Shown piece after piece: positions 37,055 through 46,139 of a DNA stretch of 64,000 nt; within the stretch, counting starts at the first letter, position 1, and every line of letters starts with the position of its first letter. The notes under the pieces were generated by a model. It worked only from the letters and a program-made list of their open reading frames with translations, did not search any database and was not told the DNA's origin. Position numbers and translations under genes: made by a program. The DNA comes from Streptomyces sp. SDr-06 (GTDB lineage Bacteria; Actinomycetota; Actinomycetes; Streptomycetales; Streptomycetaceae). Location: positions 372,001 to 436,000 of the forward strand of contig NZ_QOLA01000002.1 in assembly GCF_003324565.1 (NCBI RefSeq), in the 5' to 3' direction.

Positions 37055-37092
37055 ATTTCCCGTCCGTTGCCCGTTTGTGAACCCGGTGTTAC
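37055..37092 (-). promoter_or_regulatory. GlnR-type four-box array upstream of glnII
   Basis: On the plus strand, four 5-mers at regular 6-nt spacing: ATTTC (37055-37059), GTTGC (37066-37070), GTGAA (37077-37081) and GTTAC (37088-37092). Read toward glnII this is the GTnAC-n6-GaAAC pattern of GlnR in Streptomyces, in a double array. It lies about 80-115 nt upstream of the start. Otherwise the 305-nt gap between glnII and the next gene shows no gene. Confidence 0.78.
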
Positions 37093-37281
37093 CGCGGGTG
37101 TCGCGAGGCCGCCGGAGGGCCGCCGCCTCCTCGGTTCCTCCGAGAAGCGCCCCGGCGCCCCGGCGGTTCGTTCGAAGCGGGCCCCGCGGGCGGCGCCCCG
37201 GCCGTCTCGTATACCGGGCGCGCCCGGTGCCCGGCCGCCGCCGGTGGGGTGCCGTCGGCCGCTCCGGGCAGACTGGTCCTC

Positions 37282-38187
37282 ATGAACCAGACCGGCAGCA
37301 CCACCCGCATCGGCCTCCTCGGCACCGGCCCCTGGGCCGTCGCCACCCACGCTCCGGCGCTCGCCGCACACCCCGGCGTCGACTTCGCGGGCGTGTGGGG
37401 CCGCCGTCCGGAGGCCGCGGCCGCGCTCGCGGGGGAGCACGGGGTGGCGGTGTACGAGGACGCCGACGCGCTGTTCGCGGACTGCGACGCCGTCGCCTTC
37501 GCGCTGCCGCCGGACGTCCAGGCCCCGCTGGCGGTACGGGCCGCGCAGGCCGGCTGCCATCTGCTCCTGGACAAGCCGGTCGCGACGAGCGCGGCGGGCG
37601 CCCGCGAACTGGCCGCCGCGGTCGAGCGGGCCCAGGTCGCCTCCGTCGTCTTCCTCACGCTGCGCTTCGCGCGGGAGACCGCCGCGTGGGTGGCCCAACA
37701 GGCCGCCGTGGACGGCTGGTTCACCGGGCACGCCCGGTGGTACGGGTCGCTGTTCACCCCGGGCGCCGCGCGCAGCCCGTACGCCGCCTCGCCCTGGCGG
37801 GGGGAGAAGGGCGCGCTCTGGGACGTGGGCCCGCACGCGCTCGCCGTGCTCGCCGGGGTGCTCGGCGACGTGACCTCGCTGACGGCCGCGGCGGGCCCCG
37901 GCGACACCGCCCACCTGGTCCTGCGGCACGCCTCGGGCGCCTCCAGCACCGCCGACCTGAGCTTCACCGCGCCGCCGGCCGCCGCGGGCGTCGAGGTCTC
38001 GCTGCTCGGCACGGCGGGCGCCGCTGTGATGCCCGAATGGGGCGGCGCGCTCGACGCGTTCGCCGGTGCGCTCGACGCCCTCCTTGAGGCGGCCCGCACG
38101 GGGGTGCCCCACCCCTGCGACGTACGGTTCGGGGCGCGGATCACCGAGTTGCTGGCCGACGCCGAGGCGCGGCTCGGCCGGGACTAG
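37282..38187 (+). CDS. Gfo/Idh/MocA-family oxidoreductase
   Basis: 301 residues from ATG 37282 (MNQTGSTTRIGLLGTGPWA). N-terminal NAD(P)-binding Rossmann fold with GLLGTGPWA, then the EKP-like motif LLLDKPVA (residue K likely catalytic), and the C-terminal beta-sheet domain. Family members oxidise or reduce sugars and sugar derivatives, and some trans-dihydrodiols. Single gene divergent from glnII; its stop overlaps that of the ArsC-like gene by 4 nt (convergent). Substrate unknown. Confidence 0.9.
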   Translation: MNQTGSTTRIGLLGTGPWAVATHAPALAAHPGVDFAGVWGRRPEAAAALAGEHGVAVYEDADALFADCDAVAFALPPDVQAPLAVRAAQAGCHLLLDKPVATSAAGARELAAAVERAQVASVVFLTLRFARETAAWVAQQAAVDGWFTGHARWYGSLFTPGAARSPYAASPWRGEKGALWDVGPHALAVLAGVLGDVTSLTAAAGPGDTAHLVLRHASGASSTADLSFTAPPAAAGVEVSLLGTAGAAVMPEWGGALDAFAGALDALLEAARTGVPHPCDVRFGARITELLADAEARLGRD

Positions 38188-38543
38188 CGCGACAGGGCGT
38201 CGCGTACCGCCTCGTCGGTGCGGCCCACCACGGCCGTGCCGTCGTCCGCCGTGATGATCGGGCGCTGGATGAGCCGGGGGTGCTCGGCGAGCGCCGCCAC
38301 CCAGCGCTCGCGGGTCTCCGCGTCACGCGGCCAGTCCTTGACGCCCAGTTCCCTGGCGGCGTCCTCCTGGGTGCGGGTGATGTCCCACGGTTCGAGGCCG
38401 AGCCGGTCGAGCACGGCCCGGATCTCGTCGGGGGAGGGCACGTCCTCCAGGTAGCGGCGCACCGTGTACTCGGCGCCCTCCGCGTCGAGCAGACTCACCG
38501 CGTCGCGGCACTTCGAACAGGCCGGATTGATCCAGATCTCCAT
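38184..38543 (-). CDS. ArsC/Spx-family thioredoxin-fold protein (arsenate reductase-like)
   Basis: 119 residues of the ArsC/Spx family. N-terminal CSKC pair (NPACSKCRDAVSLL) in the active-site loop and the conserved RPII segment near the C-terminus (LIQRPIITADDG) are present. ATG 38543. No arsenite efflux or ArsR-type arsenic operon surrounds it (the ArsR gene at 39013 sits by the Ni/Co transporter). YffB/ArsC-like proteins without ars context often have uncertain function, so true arsenate reduction is possible but unproven. Confidence 0.85.
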   Translation of the reverse strand: MEIWINPACSKCRDAVSLLDAEGAEYTVRRYLEDVPSPDEIRAVLDRLGLEPWDITRTQEDAARELGVKDWPRDAETRERWVAALAEHPRLIQRPIITADDGTAVVGRTDEAVRDALSR

Positions 38544-38660
38544 GCCGCCAGGCTACCCGCGCCGAGCCCCCAAAGCCCCGCTGGCCAGGGCCGATTGTCA
38601 GTGCCCCCCAGTAAAATGGAGGCAGTAAGTGAGGGTTCCCGACTGCCCAGGAGGATGCCC

Positions 38661-38942
38661 ATGACCGCTGCCGTACTCACCTCGCACGCCCCGAAACAGC
38701 TGTCCCTCCAGCCCCTCCGCAAGGTGCCGCTGCCCGCGGGACGCCCGCGCGTGTGGTACGAGTCCCACAACCGGCGCCTGAAGGCCATGCGCCTGGCCAT
38801 CGCCCTGCTCGACTCGGGGGTCTACCGACCGGAGCAGGCGCCCGACCGCACGATACGCACCGTGGCCGCGCTCATCGGAGTGCACCCGCCGTCGGAGACG
38901 ACCTGCCGCATGGTGCGCGCGCTGATCTACGACGGGCGCTGA
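38661..38942 (+). CDS. Small conserved protein, unknown function
   Basis: 93 residues from ATG 38661 with GGAGG 7 nt upstream. Sequence is rich in basic and hydrophobic residues (PRVWYESHNRRLKAMRLAIA) and ends in ALIYDGR; no domain recognised. Good ribosome site and typical codon usage support a real gene. Convergent with the ArsR-family gene downstream. Confidence 0.75.
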   Translation: MTAAVLTSHAPKQLSLQPLRKVPLPAGRPRVWYESHNRRLKAMRLAIALLDSGVYRPEQAPDRTIRTVAALIGVHPPSETTCRMVRALIYDGR

Positions 38943-39012
38943 CCGCGCCCGGCCCGGGTCGCGCCGGCGGGAAGCCGTCGGCCCGGCCCGGGCACGCCGA
39001 CCCCTCGCACCG

Positions 39013-39375
39013 CTAACCGCGTCCGTTTGCCGCGTACGCGTCGAGGAGGCACGCGGTCGCCTCGTCGACCACGCGGTAGCGCACCACCCGCCCCTCCTTC
39101 TCACCCGCGACCGCCCCGGCCGCCCGCAGCAGCCGCAGGGCCTGCGAGACGGCCGGGTCGCGCATGCCCGTCGCCACCGCCAGGTCGGAGACGGCGAGCG
39201 GCCCGGCCCGGTGCAGGGCGAGCAGCAGCGCGAGCCGGTTGGCGTCGGCGAGCAGGGAGAACCGTTCGGCCCAGGCGCGCACCCGGTCCGGGTCACCGAT
39301 GGCCGCGATGGCGTCGCAGACCCGGTGGCCGTCGATGGTGCGGTGGCCGACGCGCTCGGCGGGGACGAGATGCAT
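39013..39375 (-). CDS. ArsR-family metal-responsive regulator
   Basis: 120 residues; winged helix FSLLADANRLALLLALHRAG...SDLAVATGMRDPAVSQAL is visible. ATG 39375 (MHLVPAERVGH) is chosen. It carries His and Cys near its N-terminus and C-terminus that could bind metal (HLVPAERVGHRTIDGHRVC). Divergent from the riboswitch-controlled Ni/Co transporter gene with about 110 nt between it and the riboswitch, so it likely senses nickel or cobalt (NmtR/KmtR-like) and represses the transporter or itself. Metal specificity cannot be read. Confidence 0.82.
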   Translation of the reverse strand: MHLVPAERVGHRTIDGHRVCDAIAAIGDPDRVRAWAERFSLLADANRLALLLALHRAGPLAVSDLAVATGMRDPAVSQALRLLRAAGAVAGEKEGRVVRYRVVDEATACLLDAYAANGRG

Positions 39376-39483
39376 GGACGCATCCTCGCAGCAGGACTCC
39401 GCGATGCCCCGTGTGATCTTCGATACCTGCACAGCTGTGCAGCTGGGCAGGCGAGTTGCCAGCGTCTAGGGTGACCGGGCCGT

Positions 39484-39648
39484 GGTGTTCGGGAAGACCG
39501 GTGCGAAACCGGAGCGGCCCTCGCCACTGTGATCGGGTTCCCCGGCTGCCGGGGAGCTGCCGTCCCCTCGCGACGCCACTGGCCAGGATCCACCTGGCTG
39601 GGAAGGCCGGGGCGGCCGCACCCACCCGTCAGCCAGGAGACCGGCCGC
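39484..39648 (+). ncRNA. Cobalamin riboswitch (RF00174-like)
   Basis: Features in order: GGTGTTCGGG, a stem ending in GACCGGTGCGAAACCGG, the conserved GCCACTGTGA segment, a variable GC-rich hairpin, CTGGGAAGGCC, and the B12-box-like GTCAGCCAGGAGACCGG. This matches the core of the adenosylcobalamin riboswitch. It lies about 35 nt upstream of the NiCoT start, so cobalt uptake would be shut off when cobalamin is plentiful. Boundaries are approximate. Confidence 0.9.
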
Positions 39649-39683
39649 GGCATCTCACGAAGTGATCCACGAGGTGCTGGAGC

Positions 39684-40799
39684 GTGACCCGCATGACCCT
39701 GCCCGTTCGCACGTCCGCCGAACCCGGCGCCGCCGCGCCGTCCTTCCACTGGCGGCGCGAGGACACCGTCCGAACCGCCGTCCTCCTCACGGTGATTGCC
39801 GCCCTGCACGTCGTCGCCTTCGGCGTGCTGTTCCTGCTCGTGGCCCCCGAGCACTACGCCGTGGGCACCAAGACCTACGGCATCGGCCTCGGCATCACCG
39901 CCTACACCCTCGGCATGCGGCACGCCTTCGACGCCGACCACATCGCGGCCATCGACAACACCACCCGCAAGCTGATGGCCGACGGCAAGCGGCCGGTCTC
40001 CGTGGGCTTCTGGTTCGCGCTCGGTCACTCCAGCGTCGTCGTCGTCATGGCGGGCCTGGTGGCCGGAGGCGCCCAGCTCGCGGGCACCCTGATGAACGAG
40101 GACTCGCGCGCCCACCAGGTGCTCGGCGTCGTCGGAACCACCGCGTCCGGCTCCTTCCTCTACCTGATCGCCGCCCTCAACCTGGTCGCCCTGTTCGGCA
40201 TCCTGAAGGTGTTCCGGGCGATGCGCGCGGGCGCGTACGACGAGAAGGAGCTCGAAGCGCACCTGGACTCGCGGGGCTTCATGAACCGCATCCTGGGCCG
40301 CTTCACCAAGTCCATCTCCCGGCCCGGCCAGATGTTCCCGCTCGGCTTCCTCTTCGGCCTCGGCTTCGACACCGCCACCGAGGTCACCCTGATGGTGATG
40401 GCCGGCACGGGCGCCGCCGCAGGACTGCCCTGGTACGCGATCCTGTGCCTGCCCCTGCTGTTCGCGGCGGGGATGAGCCTGTTCGACACCCTGGACGGCA
40501 CGTTCATGAACTTCGCCTACCAGTGGGCGTTCTCCAACCCCGTCCGCAAGGTCTACTACAACCTCACCATCACCGGCCTGTCGATCGCGGTGGCCTTCTT
40601 CATCGGCACCATCGAACTGGTCGGCGTGCTGCACGAGAAGTTCGACCTCACCGACCCGGTCAGCGGCTGGATCGCGTCCCTCAACCTGGACAACGTCGGC
40701 TTCGTGATCGTCGGCCTGTTCGTCGTGGTGTGGGCGATCGCGCTGGCGTACTGGCGGCTCGGCAAGGTCGAGCAGAAGTGGGCCGGCACCGGGGCATGA
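39684..40799 (+). CDS. NiCoT-family nickel/cobalt transporter
   Basis: 371 residues, eight predicted membrane segments. The NiCoT signature RHAFDADHIAAIDN is in the second segment, and LGFDTATE in the fifth. Mediates high-affinity uptake of Ni2+ and/or Co2+. GTG 39684 is preferred (GAGG 9 nt upstream); ATG 39693 is an alternative. Preceded by a cobalamin riboswitch, which makes cobalt for B12 synthesis the likeliest substrate. The divergent ArsR regulator may add metal control. Confidence 0.94.
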   Translation: MTRMTLPVRTSAEPGAAAPSFHWRREDTVRTAVLLTVIAALHVVAFGVLFLLVAPEHYAVGTKTYGIGLGITAYTLGMRHAFDADHIAAIDNTTRKLMADGKRPVSVGFWFALGHSSVVVVMAGLVAGGAQLAGTLMNEDSRAHQVLGVVGTTASGSFLYLIAALNLVALFGILKVFRAMRAGAYDEKELEAHLDSRGFMNRILGRFTKSISRPGQMFPLGFLFGLGFDTATEVTLMVMAGTGAAAGLPWYAILCLPLLFAAGMSLFDTLDGTFMNFAYQWAFSNPVRKVYYNLTITGLSIAVAFFIGTIELVGVLHEKFDLTDPVSGWIASLNLDNVGFVIVGLFVVVWAIALAYWRLGKVEQKWAGTGA

Positions 40800-40811
40800 G
40801 GCGCCCGGGGC

Positions 40812-42698
40812 TCACGCACCCGCGCGCGGCCCGGGCACTCCCCGGTCGTTCTGCAGCAGCCACAACTCCCTGAACAGGCCCTCGGTGGCGACCAGTTCGG
40901 CGAAGGTGCCCTCCTGGAGGACCCGGCCCCGGTCGAGGACCACGATGCGGTCGGCGACCGCGACGTTGGCGAGGCGGTGGGTCACCAGGACCACCGCCCG
41001 GTCCCGCGCGACGGTGCGCAGCCCGGTGAAGATGCGGTGCTCGGCACGGGCGTCGAGCGCGCTCGTGGGCTCGTCCATCACGAGCAGCCCGGCCGGGCGG
41101 TGGAAGGCCCGCGCGATGGCGATCCGCTGCCACTGCCCGCCGGACAGCTCCACGCCGCCGAACCACTCGCGGGCGAGCAGCGTGTCCAGCCCGCTGCGCA
41201 GCCCGTCCACGACCTCGGCGGCGCCGGAGTGGACGGCGGCCCGGCGCACCGCCTCGTCGCCGCCGTGCGGCTGCCCGAGCGTGATGTTGTCGCGCGCGGA
41301 CATCGGCCAGTGCGCGAAGTCCTGCGGCACGACGGCGGTCTGCCGCCACAGCGCCGACGGATCGCACCGCTCCACCGCGACCCCGTCCCAGGTCACCGAC
41401 CCCTCGCTGGGCAGATAGAGCCCGGTGAGCAGCTTGCTGAGCGTGGTCTTGCCGGACCCGTTCTCGCCGACGAGCGCCAGCACCTCGCCCCTGCGCACCT
41501 GGACCGTCACCTTCTCCAGGGCGGGCCTTTCACTGCCCGGGTAGCGGTACGTCAGCGACTCGGCCCGTACGACCTCCGGGGCGGGCGGCGCCAGGGTGCC
41601 GCGCGCCATCCGGTGGCCGCCGGCCTCCTCGATGAACTCCGCCCAGTCGTCCAGGTAGAGCCCGGTCCGGAACAGCCGCGTCCCATAGCCGACGACGCCC
41701 CGCAGCGAGGAGGCGACCGTACGCAGCGCGAACACCGCCGTGCCCGCCGAGGCCACCGACATCCGCCCCGAGCCGAGCAGATAGGCGAGCGCCGCCCACA
41801 CCACCCCGGCCGCGACCCCGCCCGCCAGCGCCCCGGCGACCGAGTAACGGGCGCCCTGGTGCACGGCCTTGTCGGTCGCCGCGTCCACCCGGCGTCCGAT
41901 CGCCCGGTAGCGCTCCAGCAGGAACTCGGCCATCGTGCACGAGCGCAGCTGGTCGGCGGTGTCCTTGTCGATCACGAACCAGCGCAGCAGACTCAGGGTG
42001 CGCCGCTCGGCGCTCATCGCCCGCGACGCCTCGTAGTGCACCCGCGCCGCCTTGACCCCGGCCACGCCCTGCGGCAGCGCGGCCAGCAGGAGCAGCGGGA
42101 GCAGTGCCGGATGCAGCACGGTCACGACCCCGGCCGCCGCCACCAGCGAGGCCACGCACGCCATCAGGTCCTGCGAGTCGGTCAGGAGCTGCTGGGCGAC
42201 CTCGGCGCCCCGGTCGGCCGCCTCCCGCTTGTCGTTGAAACCCGGCTGGTCGTACGCCGACAACTCCGCCCGCACGGCCGCGGCCAGCATCTGCATCTCC
42301 GCCTCGCGGGAGATCCGCGGCGAGAGCCGGCCGGAGATGTTCACGACCACGATGCCGAGCAGCGCCCGCAGCCCGGCCGCCGCGGCGAGCACCGCGATCG
42401 ACGGCAGCGCCTCGCGCAGCCGGTGCGCGATGTCCCCGCTCGCGATCAGCGCGGTGATCGTACGCGTCGTGGCGAGCAGCCCGAACGCCTCGAAGAACCC
42501 CGAGAGCGCCTGACAGCAGAGCAGCACGAGCACCGCCCGCCGGTCCACCCGCCAGGCCAGCGCCAACGCCTTGCGCACGAGCTGCGGCAGCCGCCGGGCC
42601 ATGCTCCGCGTGGTCACGGGATGCCGCTGCAACACCTCCAACGAGCCCGACCGGTACCGCAGTTGCTCATCCGCCCGCCCGTCCACGACCTCCGCCAT
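40812..42698 (-). CDS. ABC exporter, fused permease-ATPase
   Basis: 628 residues. N-terminal six-helix membrane domain, then an ATPase with Walker A GENGSGKTT, signature LSGGQ, Walker B LLVMDEP and H-loop VTHR. ATG 42698 has GGAGGGGGC upstream; the longer open frame upstream crosses the glnA terminator and is rejected. It is a half-transporter that would work as a homodimer or heterodimer, exporting a lipid, peptide or drug. No partner gene or peptide precursor is adjacent. Confidence 0.9.
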   Translation of the reverse strand: MAEVVDGRADEQLRYRSGSLEVLQRHPVTTRSMARRLPQLVRKALALAWRVDRRAVLVLLCCQALSGFFEAFGLLATTRTITALIASGDIAHRLREALPSIAVLAAAAGLRALLGIVVVNISGRLSPRISREAEMQMLAAAVRAELSAYDQPGFNDKREAADRGAEVAQQLLTDSQDLMACVASLVAAAGVVTVLHPALLPLLLLAALPQGVAGVKAARVHYEASRAMSAERRTLSLLRWFVIDKDTADQLRSCTMAEFLLERYRAIGRRVDAATDKAVHQGARYSVAGALAGGVAAGVVWAALAYLLGSGRMSVASAGTAVFALRTVASSLRGVVGYGTRLFRTGLYLDDWAEFIEEAGGHRMARGTLAPPAPEVVRAESLTYRYPGSERPALEKVTVQVRRGEVLALVGENGSGKTTLSKLLTGLYLPSEGSVTWDGVAVERCDPSALWRQTAVVPQDFAHWPMSARDNITLGQPHGGDEAVRRAAVHSGAAEVVDGLRSGLDTLLAREWFGGVELSGGQWQRIAIARAFHRPAGLLVMDEPTSALDARAEHRIFTGLRTVARDRAVVLVTHRLANVAVADRIVVLDRGRVLQEGTFAELVATEGLFRELWLLQNDRGVPGPRAGA

Positions 42699-42806
42699 GC
42701 CGCCCCCTCCGCTGTGGGAATCCGCCCACTTTCCCGCATGAATCGCCCAAGGGGGTTGGTATGCGCGGTGATCCACCCAATAGGGGGGGCCGCAGCGAAA
42801 AGCGGC

Positions 42807-42840
42807 GAGCCCCGCCGCCCGGGGTGGGGCGGCGGGGCTC
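42807..42840 (-). terminator. Terminator downstream of glnA
   Basis: Perfect 12-bp stem GAGCCCCGCCGC / GCGGCGGGGCTC with a 10-nt loop, 23 nt after the glnA stop on the minus strand. Confidence 0.8.
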
Positions 42841-42862
42841 GGGTGTCGCGGAGGTGGGGGGC

Positions 42863-44272
42863 TTAGAGGTCGAAGTACAGCTCGAACTCGTGCGGGTGGG
42901 GGCGGAGCTGGATCGGGGCGATTTCTGCCGTGCGCTTGTAGTCGATCCAGGTCTCGATCAGGTCGGAGGTGAAGACACCGCCGGCCTGGAGGTACTCGTT
43001 GTCCGCCTCCAGGGCCTCGAGGACGGCCGGCAGCGAGGTCGGGACCTGCTGGACGTTGGCGTGCTCCTCGGGAGCCAGCTCGTAGAGGTCCTTGTCGATC
43101 GGCTCGGCCGGCTCGATCTTGTTCTTGATGCCGTCGAGGCCCGCCAGGAGCAGCGCGGAGAAGGCGAGGTACGGGTTCGAGGACGGGTCCGGGGCGCGGA
43201 ACTCGACGCGCTTGGCCTTCGGGTTGGAGCCCGTGATCGGGATGCGCATCGCGGCGGAGCGGTTGCGCTGCGAGTACACCATGTTGACCGGCGCCTCGAA
43301 GCCCGGGACCAGGCGGTGGTAGGAGTTCACCGTCGGGTTGGTGAAGGCGAGCAGCGACGGGGCGTGCTTGAGGATGCCGCCGATGTAGTAGCGGGCGGTG
43401 TCCGAGAGGCCCGCGTAGCCCTGCTCGTCGTAGAACAGCGGCTCGCCGCCGGCCCACAGGGACTGGTGGACGTGCATGCCCGAGCCGTTGTCGCCGAAGA
43501 TCGGCTTCGGCATGAAGGTCGCGGTCTTGCCGTTGCGCCAGGCGACGTTCTTCACGATGTACTTGAAGAGCATCAGGTCGTCGGCCGCGGCGAGCAGCGT
43601 GTTGAACTTGTAGTTGATCTCGGCCTGGCCGGCGGTGCCGACCTCGTGGTGCTGGCGCTCGACCTGGAGGCCGGAGTTCTCCAGCTCCAGGGAGATCTCG
43701 GCACGCAGGTCGGCGAAGTGGTCGACCGGCGGGGCCGGGAAGTAGCCGCCCTTGTAACGGACCTTGTAGCCGCGGTTGTTCTCGACCGCACCGGTGTTCC
43801 AGGCGCCGGCCTCGGAGTCGATGTGGTAGAAGCCCTGGTTCGCGGAGGTCTCGAAACGTACCGAGTCGAAGACGTAGAACTCGGCCTCGGGGCCGAAGTA
43901 CGCGGTGTCCGCGATGCCGGTGGAGGCGAGGTAGGCCTCGGCCTTCTTGGCGATGTTGCGCGGGTCGCGGCTGTACTGCTCGCCCGTGATCGGGTCGTGG
44001 ATGAAGAAGTTGATGTTCAGCGTCTTGTCGCGGCGGAACGGGTCGAGGCGCGCCGTCGACAGGTCCGGGCGCAGCGCCATGTCGGACTCGTGGATCGCCT
44101 GGAAGCCGCGGATCGACGAGCCGTCGAAGGCGAGCTCCTCCGCCGGGTCGAACGCCTTCGCGGGGATCGTGAAGTGCTGCATCACGCCCGGCAGGTCACA
44201 GAACCGGACGTCGACGAACTTCACGTCGTTGTCCGCGATGAACTTCTTCGCGTCGTCGGCGTTCTGGAACAT
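42863..44272 (-). CDS. glnA: Glutamine synthetase type I
   Basis: 469 residues; ATP-dependent glutamine synthesis as a dodecamer. Motifs: [18 protein letters not shown], the metal/ATP region [12 protein letters not shown], and NRSAAMRIP. The adenylylation site is Y397 (codon 43084-43082, sequence [10 protein letters not shown]), exactly the E. coli number, and glnE is in the same window. ATG 44272 has AGGAGG upstream; the longer open frame upstream is not used. GlnR-type boxes lie at 44371-44408. Followed by a strong terminator; the RDD gene upstream is divergent. Confidence 0.97.
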   Translation of the reverse strand: MFQNADDAKKFIADNDVKFVDVRFCDLPGVMQHFTIPAKAFDPAEELAFDGSSIRGFQAIHESDMALRPDLSTARLDPFRRDKTLNINFFIHDPITGEQYSRDPRNIAKKAEAYLASTGIADTAYFGPEAEFYVFDSVRFETSANQGFYHIDSEAGAWNTGAVENNRGYKVRYKGGYFPAPPVDHFADLRAEISLELENSGLQVERQHHEVGTAGQAEINYKFNTLLAAADDLMLFKYIVKNVAWRNGKTATFMPKPIFGDNGSGMHVHQSLWAGGEPLFYDEQGYAGLSDTARYYIGGILKHAPSLLAFTNPTVNSYHRLVPGFEAPVNMVYSQRNRSAAMRIPITGSNPKAKRVEFRAPDPSSNPYLAFSALLLAGLDGIKNKIEPAEPIDKDLYELAPEEHANVQQVPTSLPAVLEALEADNEYLQAGGVFTSDLIETWIDYKRTAEIAPIQLRPHPHEFELYFDL

Positions 44273-44370
44273 CCAACTCCTCCTACTCCCACCCGGGGAG
44301 GGGCGGGGTTGCAGCTCGGTCGTGCGGCCAGTGCGGTGGCACACGCTGGACCCGACCATAGGCAGGCGGG

Positions 44371-44408
44371 ATTTCTCAAGCGTGACCCGTTTGTTTCGCC
44401 CAAGTTAA
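44371..44408 (-). promoter_or_regulatory. GlnR-type four-box array upstream of glnA
   Basis: Plus-strand 5-mers ATTTC (44371-44375), GTGAC (44382-44386), GTTTC (44393-44397) and GTTAA (44404-44408), each 6 nt apart: the same layout as upstream of glnII. A -10-like TATGGT (minus strand, 44360-44355) lies just downstream. This is the expected position for GlnR control of glnA, 99-136 nt from its start. Confidence 0.82.
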
Positions 44409-44481
44409 CCGGCCTGGTGACGACGCCGCCAAGACTGACCCGGGTCGAAGTGATCGAAAACGGGCGCAGTACCGTGGTTCC

Positions 44482-44949
44482 GTGGACAACAGGCAAGCAA
44501 TCGGATCGTGGCTCTCGGGGCCCCGCGCGGCCGCCGAGGAGATGGGCGTCGACTTCGGCTACCGGGGCGAGCGGCTCGGTCTGCCCAAGGACGGGCCCGG
44601 CTCGGTGGCCCCCCTCGGCCGGCGCTTCGGCGCCATCTTCATCGACTGGGGCCTGTGCGCCCTGATCGCCTACCAGCTGATCGCCCGCGGCAACGCGCAC
44701 AGCGCGAGCAACTGGGCGCTCCTCGTGTTCCTCGTCCTCGGTGTGCTGACGGTCGGGACCGTCGGCTTCACGCCCGGCAAGCGGCTGCTCGGTCTGCGCG
44801 TGGTCGCCGAGGAGGGCGGCCGGCTCGGCATCGTGCGGGTCACCGTCCGCACCGTGCTGCTGTGCCTGGCGATCCCGGCGCTGATCTGGGACCGCGACGG
44901 CCGCGGCCTGCACGACCGGCTGGCCCGCGCGGTCCAGGTCAGGATCTGA
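44482..44949 (+). CDS. RDD-family membrane protein
   Basis: 155 residues from GTG 44482. RDD-type features: an Asp-containing first segment (RRFGAIFIDWGLCALIAYQL) and FTPGKRLLGLRV before later hydrophobic segments. RDD proteins are membrane proteins of largely unknown role, some linked to ion or osmotic stress. Divergent from glnA, whose promoter region it shares; the two are neighbours in S. coelicolor too, as I recall. Confidence 0.9.
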   Translation: MDNRQAIGSWLSGPRAAAEEMGVDFGYRGERLGLPKDGPGSVAPLGRRFGAIFIDWGLCALIAYQLIARGNAHSASNWALLVFLVLGVLTVGTVGFTPGKRLLGLRVVAEEGGRLGIVRVTVRTVLLCLAIPALIWDRDGRGLHDRLARAVQVRI

Positions 44950-44973
44950 ACCTCCCACCCGCTGGAACGTCAG

Positions 44974-45008
44974 AAGGCGGCCCGGACCACATCGGTCCGG
45001 GCCGCCTT
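44974..45008. terminator. Strong bidirectional terminator between RDD and DUF4191 genes
   Basis: Perfect 15-bp stem AAGGCGGCCCGGACC / GGTCCGGGCCGCCTT with a 5-nt loop, between convergent stops at 44949 and 45046. Confidence 0.88.
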
Positions 45009-45045
45009 CGTGTGCGTACGGGCTCCGTGGCCCTACGAGGTGAGG

Positions 45046-45753
45046 TCAGCGCATCTTTCCGCCGCGCGGCATCCGGGTGCCCTTGGGCATCGGACCCTTC
45101 GGCAGCGGCATGTTGCTCATCAGGTCGCCCATGGCGCGCAGCCGGTCGTTGGCCGCGGTGACCTGCGGGCCGGAGAGCACGCGGGGGTACTTCAGGAGCG
45201 TGGTGCGCACCTTCTTCAGCGGCACCTGGCCCTCGCCGTCACCGACGATCACGTCGTGGACCGGTACGTCCACCACGATGCGGGCCATCTTCTTCTTCTC
45301 CGCGGCCAGCAGGGACTTCACCCGGTTCGGGTTGCCCTCGGCCACCAGCACGACGCCGGCCCGGCCGACGGCCCGGTGGACGACGTCCTGGCTGCGGTTC
45401 ATCGCCACGGCCGGGGTGGTGGTCCAGCCGCGCCCGATGTTCTGGAGCACCGCGGCCGCCGCGCCCGGCTGACCCTCCATCTGACCGAACGCCGCCCGCT
45501 CGGCCCGCCGCCCGAAGACGATCGCCATCGCGAGCACGGCCACCAGGAGGCCCAGAATGCCCAGGTAGACCGGGTGTCCGAGCAGGAAGCCGATCGCGAG
45601 GAAGACGCCGAGGACGACGATTCCCACGCCGGCGATGACAAGTCCGATCTTGGAGTCGGCCTTGCGGGTCATCTTGTAGGTCAGGGCGATCTGCTTCAGT
45701 CGCCCCGCATTCGCATCGTTCGCAGCGCTCTCTGCGGTTGCCTTCCTCGCCAT
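45046..45753 (-). CDS. DUF4191 membrane protein
   Basis: 235 residues. Two close hydrophobic segments near the N-terminus (IGLVIAGVGIVVLGVFLAIG and HPVYLGILGLLVAVLAMAIV), then a soluble region ending in a basic KGPMPKGTRMPRGGKMR tail. Conserved in actinobacteria as DUF4191; function unknown. It sits between glnA/RDD and lipA/lipB, an order shared with other Streptomyces. Confidence 0.88.
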   Translation of the reverse strand: MARKATAESAANDANAGRLKQIALTYKMTRKADSKIGLVIAGVGIVVLGVFLAIGFLLGHPVYLGILGLLVAVLAMAIVFGRRAERAAFGQMEGQPGAAAAVLQNIGRGWTTTPAVAMNRSQDVVHRAVGRAGVVLVAEGNPNRVKSLLAAEKKKMARIVVDVPVHDVIVGDGEGQVPLKKVRTTLLKYPRVLSGPQVTAANDRLRAMGDLMSNMPLPKGPMPKGTRMPRGGKMR

Positions 45754-45772
45754 ACCAGGAAGTTTACGTGGC

Positions 45773-45985
45773 CTAGGAGCGGCGGGTGGCCACGGCCTCC
45801 AGTACGTGCTGGGCCTCGACGCGGTCCTTGGCCCGGCGCCGGTCCTCCAGGACCGCGGTCCAGGCGTTGCGGCGGGCGGTGCGCTGCCCGGAGCCCATGA
45901 TCAGCGACTCCATGACGCGCAACGCGCCGGTGACGGACGGAAGCGTGGTGGCTCGCACGGTCTGCGGAGCGGTAGCGGCCTGCAT
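45773..45985 (-). CDS. Small conserved protein upstream of the DUF4191 gene
   Basis: 70 residues from ATG 45985 with GAGGGGGGA upstream; basic and mostly helical (RVMESLIMGSGQRTARRNAW). Nineteen nt upstream of the DUF4191 gene, probably cotranscribed. No recognised domain; a longer frame starting at 46042 is less likely because its extra N-terminus overlaps the ribosome site. Confidence 0.75.
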   Translation of the reverse strand: MQAATAPQTVRATTLPSVTGALRVMESLIMGSGQRTARRNAWTAVLEDRRRAKDRVEAQHVLEAVATRRS

Positions 45986-46139
45986 CGTCGAGGTCCCCCC
46001 TCGGGACGGGAAGTCAGGAACGGACGGTGGGTGTGGGGGCATGCGCGGTGCGTAAAGCCAATGTCACTGATTGGTGTTACCAGGGCGTGTCCAAGCGGTC
46101 AAACGCCAATGAAACCTTGATACGGACCGGCAAAGCGTT

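Noticed and set aside
38184..39375. Arsenic-resistance operon (ArsC-like and ArsR-like genes)
   Set aside because: The two genes are separated by another gene and on the same strand only loosely; no arsenite pump, and the ArsR gene adjoins a Ni/Co transporter.
46075..46106. GlnR-like box series upstream of the small gene at 45985
   Set aside because: GTTAC and related 5-mers at 6-nt spacing can be picked out, but the match to GTnAC/GaAAC is poor compared with glnA and glnII.
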